This document shows positions 57,041 to 64,000 of a stretch of DNA of 64,000 nt, piece by piece. The stretch is from Photobacterium alginatilyticum (lineage in GTDB: Bacteria > Pseudomonadota > Gammaproteobacteria > Enterobacterales > Vibrionaceae). Numbering within the stretch: position 1 is the first letter of the stretch; every line of letters begins with the position of its first letter. A model generated the notes under the pieces. That model was given only the letters and a program-made list of their open reading frames with translations. It did no database searches and was not told the DNA's origin. Both the position numbers and the translations under genes were made by a program. Location: assembly GCF_009910675.1 (NCBI RefSeq), contig NZ_RSEJ01000001.1, positions 372,001 through 436,000 on the forward strand, written 5' to 3'.

Positions 57041-57310
57041 GGTGCTAATAACTCGAGGCTAAAGTATTACGTTTTCTATGAAATCATAGGAAATGTCATA
57101 TTTAAGTGAAATATCTGATGAAAGTATAGAGATATGGTGTTTTTTTTTCGAATTTGAGTGATTGAGCCAATAACTTGTTTATCAAAGGGAAGGCAAGCTG
57201 AACCTATCTTGCACAAGTGCTTAATAAATAACCTAACCCATTGGTGATCGTTATATTTTCAACCGTTTGGGCTTGCTTTGAGCAGTTGTGATTTTTTTGC
57301 CAAAAAAGGC

Positions 57311-57339
57311 TTTACAGAAAAATCCGAAATCCGTATTAT
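57311..57339 (+). promoter_or_regulatory. Promoter of the tRNA genes
   Basis: TTTACA, 17 bp, TATTAT ending 13 bases before the tRNA-Ser 5' end: near-consensus sigma-70. The rest of the 57041-57352 gap shows no other feature. Confidence 0.75.
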
Positions 57340-57352
57340 TCACCGCACTTAC

Positions 57353-57443
57353 GGAGAGATGGCTGAGTGGTTGAAAGCACCGGTCTTGAAAACCGGCATA
57401 CGTTTGTAGCGTATCTAGGGTTCAAATCCCTATCTCTCCGCCA
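57353..57443 (+). tRNA. tRNA-Ser (anticodon UGA)
   Basis: 91 bases including encoded CCA. Acceptor GGAGAGA/TCTCTCC, anticodon stem CCGGT/ACCGG with loop CTTGAAA (anticodon TGA), long variable arm ATACGTTTGTAGCGTAT and T-loop GGTTCAAATCC. Class II, as expected for serine. Confidence 0.97.
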
Positions 57444-57484
57444 CATTCTAGAAACTGGGTAACAGCCGGGTTTCGTACAGAATT

Positions 57485-57561
57485 GGAGCGGTAGTTCAGT
57501 TGGTTAGAATACCGGCCTGTCACGCCGGGGGTCGCGGGTTCGAGTCCCGTCCGCTCCGCCA
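57485..57561 (+). tRNA. tRNA-Asp (anticodon GUC)
   Basis: 77 bases including encoded CCA. Acceptor GGAGCGG/CCGCTCC, anticodon loop CTGTCAC and GGGTTCGAGTCCC T-arm. 41 bp after tRNA-Ser, most likely one transcript. Confidence 0.97.
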
Positions 57562-57568
57562 CTATATT

Positions 57569-57597
57569 AAGCCCGAGTCAAAAGACTTGGGCTTTTT
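57569..57597 (+). terminator. Terminator of the tRNA pair
   Basis: AAGCCCGAGTC, AAAA, GACTTGGGCTT (one G-T pair), then TTT. Confidence 0.88.
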
Positions 57598-57640
57598 GCT
57601 ATTTACAGGTTCGTGAACGGGACTCTCTCTAGCCTTCGGC

Positions 57641-57678
57641 TTGAATCCCGGTCGTGCGCGACCTCGGCCGCTCCGCCA
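57641..57678 (+). pseudogene. Decayed 3' end of a second tRNA-Asp
   Basis: TTGAATCCCG followed by GGCCGCTCCGCCA reproduces the T-arm and acceptor/CCA of the tRNA-Asp, and is followed, like the intact copy, by ATTTAAGCC and a GCC..GGC terminator. The 5' part of the tRNA is not recognisable. A tandem copy has decayed here. Confidence 0.65.
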
Positions 57679-57685
57679 ATGATTT

Positions 57686-57716
57686 AAGCCTGATGCGAAA
57701 GCGTCAGGCTTTTTTC
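57686..57716 (+). terminator. Terminator after the tRNA remnant
   Basis: AAGCCTGATGC, GAAA tetraloop, GCGTCAGGCTT then TTTTT; mirrors the terminator after the intact tRNA-Asp. Confidence 0.85.
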
Positions 57717-57840
57717 ATATTTAACGCTCTAGAAAGTGCTGCGCACTTTTTCGCGTAACTTGGCGTCCCCGCCGGAATGCCGGACCATCGAGTCCCGGAG
57801 GGTGCGACCCCGGTTGATCGCAAGCCCGGCTGTCTCGGCA

Positions 57841-58353
57841 TCAATCAATGGCTGGGCATAATGCAGAAATCACGGAGTCATAGTCAGGGGGGTGGTTTAT
57901 ATCTTTTATAATTTGACTATGGGTAATTAAACCATGCTCATTTAAGCAGAGCACAGCACGAGCTGTGAAGCCAGAGAACATCGGATTATCAATCTTAACG
58001 CCGAAATCCAATGAAAATTCACTAGAACTGAAACAAGAGGCAGTAGTGATATAGTCAAGCCCTTCTCTTTGACAGAACCTGTTAAGAGTGAAAGGAGTAT
58101 CAACTGAAATACAGACAACTTCGATGTCTTTCATCCTATAAGCAAGACGATTAAACTCTCGAACACTTTCGGCACAAACTGGCATGTCAACAGATAAGAA
58201 GGAATATAATACGCACCTTTTTCCATATAGTTCGGAGTGAGTGATTATATTGAAATCATCCTTAACTAATGTGAATTGTTTTGTTTCCTGCCCTGCACAA
58301 GGGAAATCCCCCAACACATTAATGGTAGCATCGTGAACGTTATAATAATTCAT
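57841..58353 (-). CDS. Thiol peroxidase (Tpx)-like protein with altered active site
   Basis: 170 residues related to the atypical two-Cys thiol peroxidase. Cys60 (peroxidatic) lies in SVDMPVCAESVREFN and Cys94 (resolving) in TLNRFCQREG; PFTLNRFC, SGFTARAVLCLNEHG and PDYDSVISAL match the family C-terminal half. In Tpx the active site reads P-S-x-D-T-P-V-C; here Pro becomes Leu and the conserved Thr three residues before Cys becomes Met. Both normally help activate the Cys, so peroxidase activity may be reduced or altered. Two extra Cys (19, 47) are present. AT-rich compared with core genes. The 5' start ATG 58353 fits the family. Confidence 0.8.
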   Translation of the reverse strand: MNYYNVHDATINVLGDFPCAGQETKQFTLVKDDFNIITHSELYGKRCVLYSFLSVDMPVCAESVREFNRLAYRMKDIEVVCISVDTPFTLNRFCQREGLDYITTASCFSSSEFSLDFGVKIDNPMFSGFTARAVLCLNEHGLITHSQIIKDINHPPDYDSVISALCPAID

Positions 58354-58408
58354 TTTAAATACGCAGAGTTAAAATTAGATTATATTTTCAATACTCTTAA
58401 GTACATAT

Positions 58409-58660
58409 TTAGCAAACAATGATTTCATCATCACAAACTTTAAAAGATATCATAATGTCATTAGCAAGCTTTAATATATAGCCAACAGTTTCATAGTTAT
58501 ATTGTCCATTGCATTCAAAGCAATCAACTGTCGGCTCTAAACCTAAAACACGATGTGTTTCTACTCCATCATCAAAGAGAAAATTGTTTTCAGATTTCTT
58601 GGTTTCACTAATTAATATTGGCAATATCTTATTAATGGAATCGACCGTAAAAGTTATCAT
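58409..58660 (-). CDS. Hypothetical protein, 83 residues
   Basis: Unrecognised. Begins MITFTVDSINKILPILISETKK, contains CFECNGQY and ends VCDDEIIVC; four Cys in total. It lies between the Tpx-like and aldehyde dehydrogenase genes on the same strand (55 and 57 bp gaps), so all three may form an operon. Strongly AT-rich codon use. Confidence 0.6.
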   Translation of the reverse strand: MITFTVDSINKILPILISETKKSENNFLFDDGVETHRVLGLEPTVDCFECNGQYNYETVGYILKLANDIMISFKVCDDEIIVC

Positions 58661-58717
58661 TTCTCATCCCCAGAATAATATCGGGCTGACATCGTCAGCC
58701 CAGAAGTTAAAGTTTAA

Positions 58718-60226
58718 TTAAAAGAATCCTAGAGGACTTTCACTGTAGCTTACTAACAAGTTCTTGGTATTCTGATAATGATCCAGCATCATTTTGTGAG
58801 TTTCTCTACCAATACCAGACTTTTTATAACCACCGAAAGCGGCATGGGCTGGGTATGCATGGTAACAGTTAATCCATACGCGACCTGCTTCTATGCGACG
58901 TCCCATGCGATAGGCTTTATTCGTGTCACGTGTCCAAACACCAGCGCCTAGACCGTACTCTGTATCATTTGCGATGGCTAACGCTTCTGCTTCATCTTTG
59001 AAGGTTGTAACAGCAATTACAGGGCCGAAAATTTCTTCTTGGAAGATGCGCATCTTGTTATGACCTTTCAAGATAGTCGGTTTGATATAATAACCTTCAC
59101 CTTCATTGAATGCTTCGCCACCGGCAAGAACTTCAGCACCTTCAGCCTTGCCAATTTCGATATAACTTAAGATCTTGTCAAACTGCTCTTTCGATACTTG
59201 GGAGCCAACTTGTGTATCAGTGTCTAACGGGTTACCTTGCTTGATGGTTTTAAGACGCTCTAACAAGCGATCCATAAACTTCTCGTACATGGACTCCTGA
59301 ATTAATACGCGAGATGGGCAAGTACATACTTCGCCCTGGTTAAAGAAGGCAAGTAATACCGCTTCCAAACACTTATCTAAGTAGCTGTCTTCATGCTGGA
59401 AAATATCCTCAAAGAAGATATTTGGTGATTTTCCGCCTAGTTCCACTGTTGAAGGGATCAAGTTATCAGCAGCACATTTTAAAATATGGTTACCAACTTC
59501 AGTAGAGCCGGTAAAGGCAAGCTTCGCGATTCGCTTACTTGTTGCCAATGCATTACCTGCTTCTTTGCCGTAGCCGTTAACGATATTGAGAACACCGGCC
59601 GGTACCAGGTCATCAATAATTTCCATCATCAGCAAAATAGATGCAGGTGTTTGCTCTGCTGGTTTTAGGACAACACAACAACCAGCAGCCATTGCTGGTG
59701 CTAATTTCCATGCAGCCATCAATAAAGGAAAGTTCCATGGGATAATCTGGCCAACCACGCCGACAGGTTCTGGAAAATGATAAGAGGCAGTCGTACTGTC
59801 AAGTTCAGCGGCACTGCCTTCTTGGGCTCGAATACAGCCAGCAAAATAACGGAAATGGTCTACAACCAAAGGCAAATCCGCGGCAAGCGTTTCACGCACT
59901 GGCTTGCCATTTTCCCAACATTCGGCAATAGCAAGGTATTCACTATGCGCTTCAATACGATCGGCGATTTTTAATAAGATATTTGAACGCTCGGTAACAC
60001 TTGTATTAGCCCAAGCGTCTTTTGCGTTATGTGCTGCATCTAATGCGAGCTCAATATCAGCTGCATCAGAACGAGCAACTTTGCAAATCAACTGTCCATT
60101 AGCTGGTGAATGATTGTTAAAATATTCACCGTTTACAGGTGAAACCCACTGCCCATTAATATAGTTATCATATTTTTCTTTATACTTAACTGTGGACTGT
60201 TCTGTACCTGGGATTGGATATAGCAT
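58718..60226 (-). CDS. Aldehyde dehydrogenase (AldB/ExaC type)
   Basis: 502-residue NAD(P)-dependent aldehyde dehydrogenase. Motifs: [27 protein letters not shown] (NAD), VELGGKSPN (Glu base), [13 protein letters not shown] with catalytic Cys, and [19 protein letters not shown]. The C-terminal [10 protein letters not shown] is typical of the acetaldehyde/ethanol-linked AldB/ExaC group. It would oxidise short aldehydes to acids in the cytoplasm. It may handle aldehyde stress with the neighbouring peroxidase-like protein. ATG at 60226. Codon use is less AT-rich than its neighbours. Confidence 0.92.
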   Translation of the reverse strand: MLYPIPGTEQSTVKYKEKYDNYINGQWVSPVNGEYFNNHSPANGQLICKVARSDAADIELALDAAHNAKDAWANTSVTERSNILLKIADRIEAHSEYLAIAECWENGKPVRETLAADLPLVVDHFRYFAGCIRAQEGSAAELDSTTASYHFPEPVGVVGQIIPWNFPLLMAAWKLAPAMAAGCCVVLKPAEQTPASILLMMEIIDDLVPAGVLNIVNGYGKEAGNALATSKRIAKLAFTGSTEVGNHILKCAADNLIPSTVELGGKSPNIFFEDIFQHEDSYLDKCLEAVLLAFFNQGEVCTCPSRVLIQESMYEKFMDRLLERLKTIKQGNPLDTDTQVGSQVSKEQFDKILSYIEIGKAEGAEVLAGGEAFNEGEGYYIKPTILKGHNKMRIFQEEIFGPVIAVTTFKDEAEALAIANDTEYGLGAGVWTRDTNKAYRMGRRIEAGRVWINCYHAYPAHAAFGGYKKSGIGRETHKMMLDHYQNTKNLLVSYSESPLGFF

Positions 60227-60858
60227 TATTTATCCTACACATAATTAGTTATATGGTTCTTATGCACTTGTGTGTTTAGTCAGCAGGGTGAAAAGCGATG
60301 ATTGTCGAGACCATCAAGCTTTGTCTGCAAATGGAAGGCTGACAAAACTGCTTAACTAACATAACTTCAATCAATATGTGCATAAGTTACTACAAGCTTT
60401 ATTTGCTTGTTGATGGGCAGGTTATAAGTAAGGTGGTAATCTATCTAGTGAATTATCACCAATTAAAATAAATGAAAAATATCAACAATTTAAATTAGAG
60501 TAATTACTTTAATTGATGCTGTTTACTAGCATGTTTGATTATTTTACGAAAGATAAATGATGTACGCGGCTAATAGTCAACATTATGAGTGTGAAGCAAA
60601 ATGCATTAATTGTTGGAGCAGTAATTGGCAATGATTCCTGAGTTATTAATATGCATTTAATGGTGTATTGCTTTAAAACTCAACATGTTAACTGTAAGTG
60701 TTTAAAATCCCAAGTTGCGCATATACTATGTGACTTAATAATAAGATATATGTATGATGTCTTGACTTATTATAAAATACCTGTACCGATCTCGCGCACG
60801 ATTATGCATTGTGCGATTTGAAAAGGTGTAAATAGTGAAAGTAAAGTGAGATAACTTG
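60227..60858. other. Intergenic region between aldehyde dehydrogenase and ToxR-like gene
   Basis: 632 bp, very AT-rich, holding divergent promoters. I see no reading frame of note, no tRNA and no strong inverted repeat. Confidence 0.35.
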
Positions 60859-61653
60859 ATGTGGGTTTTTAATCCTAATAACAAGGTGCAATTGAGCAAC
60901 AGTGTGTCTGGGGCATCAAGAAGCATTAAATCGACAGAGTGCCGGATATTGAGACTGTTACTCGATAATGAGGATCTGGTCGTTCGAAAGGACGTGCTTG
61001 TAGCTGAAACTTGGGGGGACAGAGTTGTCTCTGATTCGAGTTTAACCCAGGCTATCGCTCAGCTTCGACTGGCGTTAGGGGACAGTGGCAAAGAACAAAA
61101 GATCATTAAAACGCTGCCCAAGGAGGGTTATCAGTTAATATCGGGTAGTGTATGTTTTGATGCCTGTTATTTGGAAAAAAACATAGAAACGAAATGTGAT
61201 AATGCTGCAGAGCCTTGTGCTGTGAGTGATTCATCGGTTTCGATACAGCCAGAAGGTGGATCACAGCAGATGTTCCCCGCGATGAAGAAAGTTGCTGTAA
61301 AAGTGCTGGCCCTTACTGTGTTTTTTGTATCGACCTTAACTTTCCTTTGGGCAGGTTCGATATATATGCAATCGCAGGCGGCTACAAAGCGGCCCTGGTC
61401 TATCGAAATAAGTGAGGGGACCACCTTTTACATCGAGGGTAGCCATGCAAGCGAGATGTTATACCAAGAGTTAGCGGGTCAAATAATAAGTAGTATTTCA
61501 CGGGTGTTCATTTCTAAAAATCACGAACAGTTTTATGTTGCTTGTGAATTCAATTCACAACGACATCAAGACAGGCAGATCCTGAATCTGACATTCACTA
61601 TTAATTACACAGCAGATGAAATTAGGAAGCATATCAATGAAAGTTGTCGATAA
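60859..61653 (+). CDS. ToxR-like membrane-bound winged-helix regulator
   Basis: 264 residues. Residues 1-97 are an OmpR/ToxR-type winged helix: STECRILRLLLDNEDLVVRKDVL, VVSDSSLTQAIAQLRLALGD and IKTLPKEGYQLI. A Cys-containing linker (Cys 99, 103, 113, 120) leads to one membrane span (about 144-168). A periplasmic domain of about 95 residues ends with two Cys (229 and 263), the latter two residues from the C-terminus. ToxR also has two periplasmic Cys that form a redox-sensitive disulfide. There is no receiver domain. The gene overlaps the next by 17 bases. It probably binds DNA as a membrane-anchored regulator; targets unknown, and the divergent region upstream is one possibility. Confidence 0.85.
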   Translation: MWVFNPNNKVQLSNSVSGASRSIKSTECRILRLLLDNEDLVVRKDVLVAETWGDRVVSDSSLTQAIAQLRLALGDSGKEQKIIKTLPKEGYQLISGSVCFDACYLEKNIETKCDNAAEPCAVSDSSVSIQPEGGSQQMFPAMKKVAVKVLALTVFFVSTLTFLWAGSIYMQSQAATKRPWSIEISEGTTFYIEGSHASEMLYQELAGQIISSISRVFISKNHEQFYVACEFNSQRHQDRQILNLTFTINYTADEIRKHINESCR

Positions 61654-62119
61654 GCTGCTTATTAGTTATGCCCTCTGCGCTTTGGCAGTTTTTGCTGGTA
61701 TTGTATATAAAAGTAATACTAGCCGCCCCTATTTTCTGTTTAGTTATGACCACCCGATTATATATGCTAATGGTATCACCTTCTTTGAGGGTGGTAGTGA
61801 TGCGTTTAAGGAGCTTCATACAATTATTTCGCATCCACTTGGTTTTCACAATATGAAGTCAATTATTACATCCATGGATGATAGGGAGATCTTTAAGAAG
61901 ACCTATGCTGTCTATTTTTTTGACGATTCTTTATTTTCAGCAAAAATCATCGAGAAGGATGACGACTATACATCAGAGAAAGAGCCGGATCTTACAGAGT
62001 CACATCTTATTGAGTATCCGCAGAAGGAGTTCTTTCAGGTCATCTTCCAGGATAGCGGCCTGTGTTGTTATTCAAGCTTACTGACTGACTCAGTTCAGTG
62101 CGTTAAATTGATTTCCTGA
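61637..62119 (+). CDS. Single-span periplasmic protein A (ToxS-like position)
   Basis: 160 residues: N-terminal membrane span (about 7-24, LLISYALCALAVFAGIVY) and a periplasmic domain ending CCYSSLLTDSVQCVKL with three Cys. The ATG at 61637 lies inside the regulator gene with AGGAAG upstream, so translation is coupled. Sequence is clearly paralogous to the next gene. By position and topology it resembles ToxS or TcpH, which protect their partner regulator, but I see no clear sequence match to those. Function inferred from architecture only. Confidence 0.72.
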   Translation: MKVVDKLLISYALCALAVFAGIVYKSNTSRPYFLFSYDHPIIYANGITFFEGGSDAFKELHTIISHPLGFHNMKSIITSMDDREIFKKTYAVYFFDDSLFSAKIIEKDDDYTSEKEPDLTESHLIEYPQKEFFQVIFQDSGLCCYSSLLTDSVQCVKLIS

Positions 62120-62130
62120 GACGTGTATAA

Positions 62131-62613
62131 ATGAGAAATATTTATAAATTACTTATTTGTTATGCTATTTGTGCATTTGTTGTCTTTGTTGGGATTTTAA
62201 TCAAAACTATTCAAAACCAACCACTGTTTATGAAAAGCTATTTTGATCCTATTGTCTATGGTCATGGGATAAAGTTTTCAGAAAATAGTGTTTACAGGTA
62301 CAGGAAATTTCACACTATTGAGCACGGTATGTTAGGAACGCATCGAATGAAAACAACTATTATGTCTCTTGATGAACAGGAAACCTTAAAGAAAAGCTAT
62401 GATGTTCATTTTTGGGATGACGATGTGTTTTCTATAAAATTGACAAGCAAGGATAAGGACTATACGGCTGAGGATGAACCTGATTATTCTGAAGCACATA
62501 TGCTTGAATATCCTCAAGAGCAGTATTTTCAGATTATTTTTCAGGACCGTGAAGTTGTTTGCTATTCAAGCTTACTGACGAATTCAGTGAAGTGTATTAA
62601 ATTGTTCACCTGA
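62131..62613 (+). CDS. Single-span periplasmic protein B, paralogue of A
   Basis: 160 residues, colinear with the previous protein over its whole length: KLLI.YA.CA..VF.GI, .Y..PI.Y..GI.F, DYT.E.EPD..E.H..EYPQ, F.IIFQD and CYSSLLT.SV.C.KL are shared. Two C-terminal Cys are kept. Starts 11 bases after A, so it is part of the same unit. A tandem duplication that has since diverged. No terminator is obvious in the 500 bp that follow. Confidence 0.72.
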   Translation: MRNIYKLLICYAICAFVVFVGILIKTIQNQPLFMKSYFDPIVYGHGIKFSENSVYRYRKFHTIEHGMLGTHRMKTTIMSLDEQETLKKSYDVHFWDDDVFSIKLTSKDKDYTAEDEPDYSEAHMLEYPQEQYFQIIFQDREVVCYSSLLTNSVKCIKLFT

Positions 62614-63149
62614 TCATCAACGTAGACTGAGAAGTCGCATTCACTTTAATGGCTGTAAAGTCTGCAGCCCCTCTAACTAACACCGTGTTTGTAAGAGCAT
62701 GATCTTAATACTCATGTCACAGATACTGTTTCTTGCTTTCTGAATTAAGCTATTCTTCCTTATACTATTGATAATAAAAATTCTGACATAAATTTTGCGT
62801 CTGTCTTTAGATTAATTACTCTACCCTATACCTATGATTTATAGGGATTATTATTCTGAATAAAACTTTGTTTTTGATGATTACAGTTAATTTGGGGTTG
62901 AGCGTAGAATATCGCCGCCCATTTTCCCTCCAAGACCAGCTGACTTTCATATCACTATTTTTGAATTGAACCTAACAAGATCACTCAATATTCATGCATC
63001 CATGGATTTGAATGTTTCTTGTCTATATTGGCTTGGTCTTTAATGGACAGTTTTGAATTTCTCTATATCCAGTGAGGGGAGTGGGAGAAAATAATTAGTA
63101 CATTTGTATTGATTGGAAAATCAAAAGAATAAGCTTGTATGAGGACTAT
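62614..63149. other. Intergenic region before the Calx-beta-like gene
   Basis: 536 bp, AT-rich. No convincing gene or RNA; no direct repeats to the tRNA end were seen. Confidence 0.3.
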
Positions 63150-64000
63150 ATGTCAGAAAAAGCAATAGCGCGATTGGAGGCCGTCCAAGCGGTGACTGAA
63201 GAGGGTCAGTCGCTTCAGTTCCGGGTTGTTTTGGATAAGGCGGTAACGCAGGATATCAGCTTCGAGGTAACCGCGGACGGTTACATAGACTGGCATTGGG
63301 GGGCTTCACCAGAGGTGCTGTTTCAGTCGCGCGGCAGCTCGGAAATGGCAAGGGCGTTCGGGCGATATAGCGTCACTGTTAAGGCGGGCGAGAGTTTTGC
63401 TGAGTTGTCAATCCTGACGCAGGACTTCGGATATGACAACAAAATCCAAATGCTTAAAATGGGACTGAACCAACCTAGTGGAGATGCCGAGGTGGCCATT
63501 CCTGAAGAGGCTGTGTGCGCCGCGGTGATGGATAACGATGCCCTCCACTGGGATCGTGAAAAACTAAAAAACATGACTGTACGCGTGGTGCCCGGCGAGG
63601 AATTCGATGCTCTTTTCCAGCAGACATTGCAAAAATATGCCGCAGAAAGGGGAATGAGCTGGGAACAGCTTGAGCAGGATGGACAAAACGATCTGCGTAA
63701 GGAGATGTTGACCTGGATGCGTGGCTGGGCAGCTGAACAGGGCGCTGTGAATATATGGCGGGAGGAAATCTATGACTGGGAATGGGGGGAGATATTCTCA
63801 GATTTTCTGGCAGCATCATGCAATGTGATGTTGGTGCCCGCCGCTGAACCGGAGCGGACGATCTATCCGATGGAACGCAAGCCGTTCAGCCAGGATGAAA
63901 TAGAGCAATTTAGCAACGCGCTGGCAAAGGAGCATGATAGCGTTTCACATGTTATGACGCGCGAGCAGTTTCTTGAGCAGAGTAAGCAGATCCTGACCGA
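63150..64000 (+). CDS. Calx-beta-like domain protein, 5' part
   Basis: The frame from ATG 63150 (GAGG upstream) is open to the window end, 283 codons without a stop, so the gene continues. It has no signal peptide. Residues about 8-133 look like a Calx-beta domain: VTEEGQSLQFRVVLDKAVT, FRYSVTVKAGESFAEL-type strand and the closing AAVMDND that ends such repeats. The rest (from about 134; TVRVVPGEEFDALFQ, WMRGWAAEQGAVNIW) is helical and unknown. Base composition is clearly richer in GC than the preceding 6 kb. Calx-beta repeats are common in large secreted or surface proteins, but the tail here does not look like that. Confidence 0.65.
   Translation, partial: MSEKAIARLEAVQAVTEEGQSLQFRVVLDKAVTQDISFEVTADGYIDWHWGASPEVLFQSRGSSEMARAFGRYSVTVKAGESFAELSILTQDFGYDNKIQMLKMGLNQPSGDAEVAIPEEAVCAAVMDNDALHWDREKLKNMTVRVVPGEEFDALFQQTLQKYAAERGMSWEQLEQDGQNDLRKEMLTWMRGWAAEQGAVNIWREEIYDWEWGEIFSDFLAASCNVMLVPAAEPERTIYPMERKPFSQDEIEQFSNALAKEHDSVSHVMTREQFLEQSKQILT

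Noticed and set aside
57717..57840. GC-rich sequence with GAGTCCCGG and GAATCCCGG-like pieces as a possible further tRNA
   Set aside because: No cloverleaf can be drawn; treated as decayed spacer after the tRNA remnant.
63475..63819. Minus-strand frames at the right end
   Set aside because: Antisense to the open plus-strand frame starting at 63150, which has a ribosome-binding site and a recognisable domain ending.

Overview
The window reads as chromosomal DNA of a marine gammaproteobacterium of the family Vibrionaceae, most likely Photobacterium or a close relative. This is inferred from gene content: the yccA-tusE-acyP-rlmI neighbourhood beside a tRNA-Ser/tRNA-Asp pair, a large secreted GH18 chitinase, many cyclic-di-GMP proteins, a ToxR-type membrane regulator and an EptA lipid A modifier. 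No rRNA, CRISPR array, transposase or phage gene was found. The two ends cut through genes (a CheB-type protein on the left, a Calx-beta-like protein on the right).

Layout. 1-15.3 kb: a CheB/response-regulator-GGDEF pair, an unknown coiled-coil membrane protein, azoreductase, eptA with a frameshifted small periplasmic protein beside it, an InaA-type kinase, a PAS-GGDEF protein, a small outer-membrane barrel, a methyltransferase and a complete polar amino-acid ABC importer. 15.3-17.6 kb: small membrane proteins, a LysE exporter and two decayed gene remnants (a malate-synthase-like scrap and a GntR regulator without its DNA-binding half). 17.7-31.4 kb: a neutral-lipid locus. An acyl-CoA hydrolase/CoA-transferase and a tiny Cys-Pro-rich protein are transcribed away from a phasin and a wax ester synthase/DGAT; then come a calcium-repeat lipoprotein, an acyl-CoA-binding protein, a two-domain fatty acyl-CoA reductase, a GMC alcohol oxidoreductase and a lipase-like hydrolase. 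Together these could activate and carry acyl-CoA, reduce it to fatty alcohol, esterify it to wax, coat the droplet and later recover the alcohol. 31.4-35.4 kb: an arsenate module built on a GAPDH/ArsJ pair, with an ArsC-ArsR fusion and a CDKN3-like phosphatase. 35.6-57 kb: housekeeping and sensory genes (GGDEF-EAL, HAD phosphatase, alanine dehydrogenase, a broken methyltransferase, L,D-transpeptidase-like protein, chitinase, EAL-like/HDOD, TauE exporter, RlmI, MCP, acylphosphatase, TusE, YccA, an AapJ-like binding lipoprotein and a SPOR-domain protein).

57.3-64 kb: tRNA-Ser(UGA) and tRNA-Asp(GUC), a decayed second tRNA-Asp 3' end, then a visibly AT-rich segment that looks acquired. It carries a thiol peroxidase-like protein lacking two active-site motif residues, an aldehyde dehydrogenase, and a compact three-gene unit: a ToxR-like winged-helix/transmembrane/periplasmic regulator overlapping two tandem paralogous single-span periplasmic proteins. 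That unit resembles ToxRS/TcpPH in architecture but has a duplicated partner gene, and is the best candidate here for an undescribed signalling system. A GC-richer Calx-beta-like gene runs off the right end.

All functional calls come from reading motifs, gene order and DNA symmetry by eye; no database search was run.
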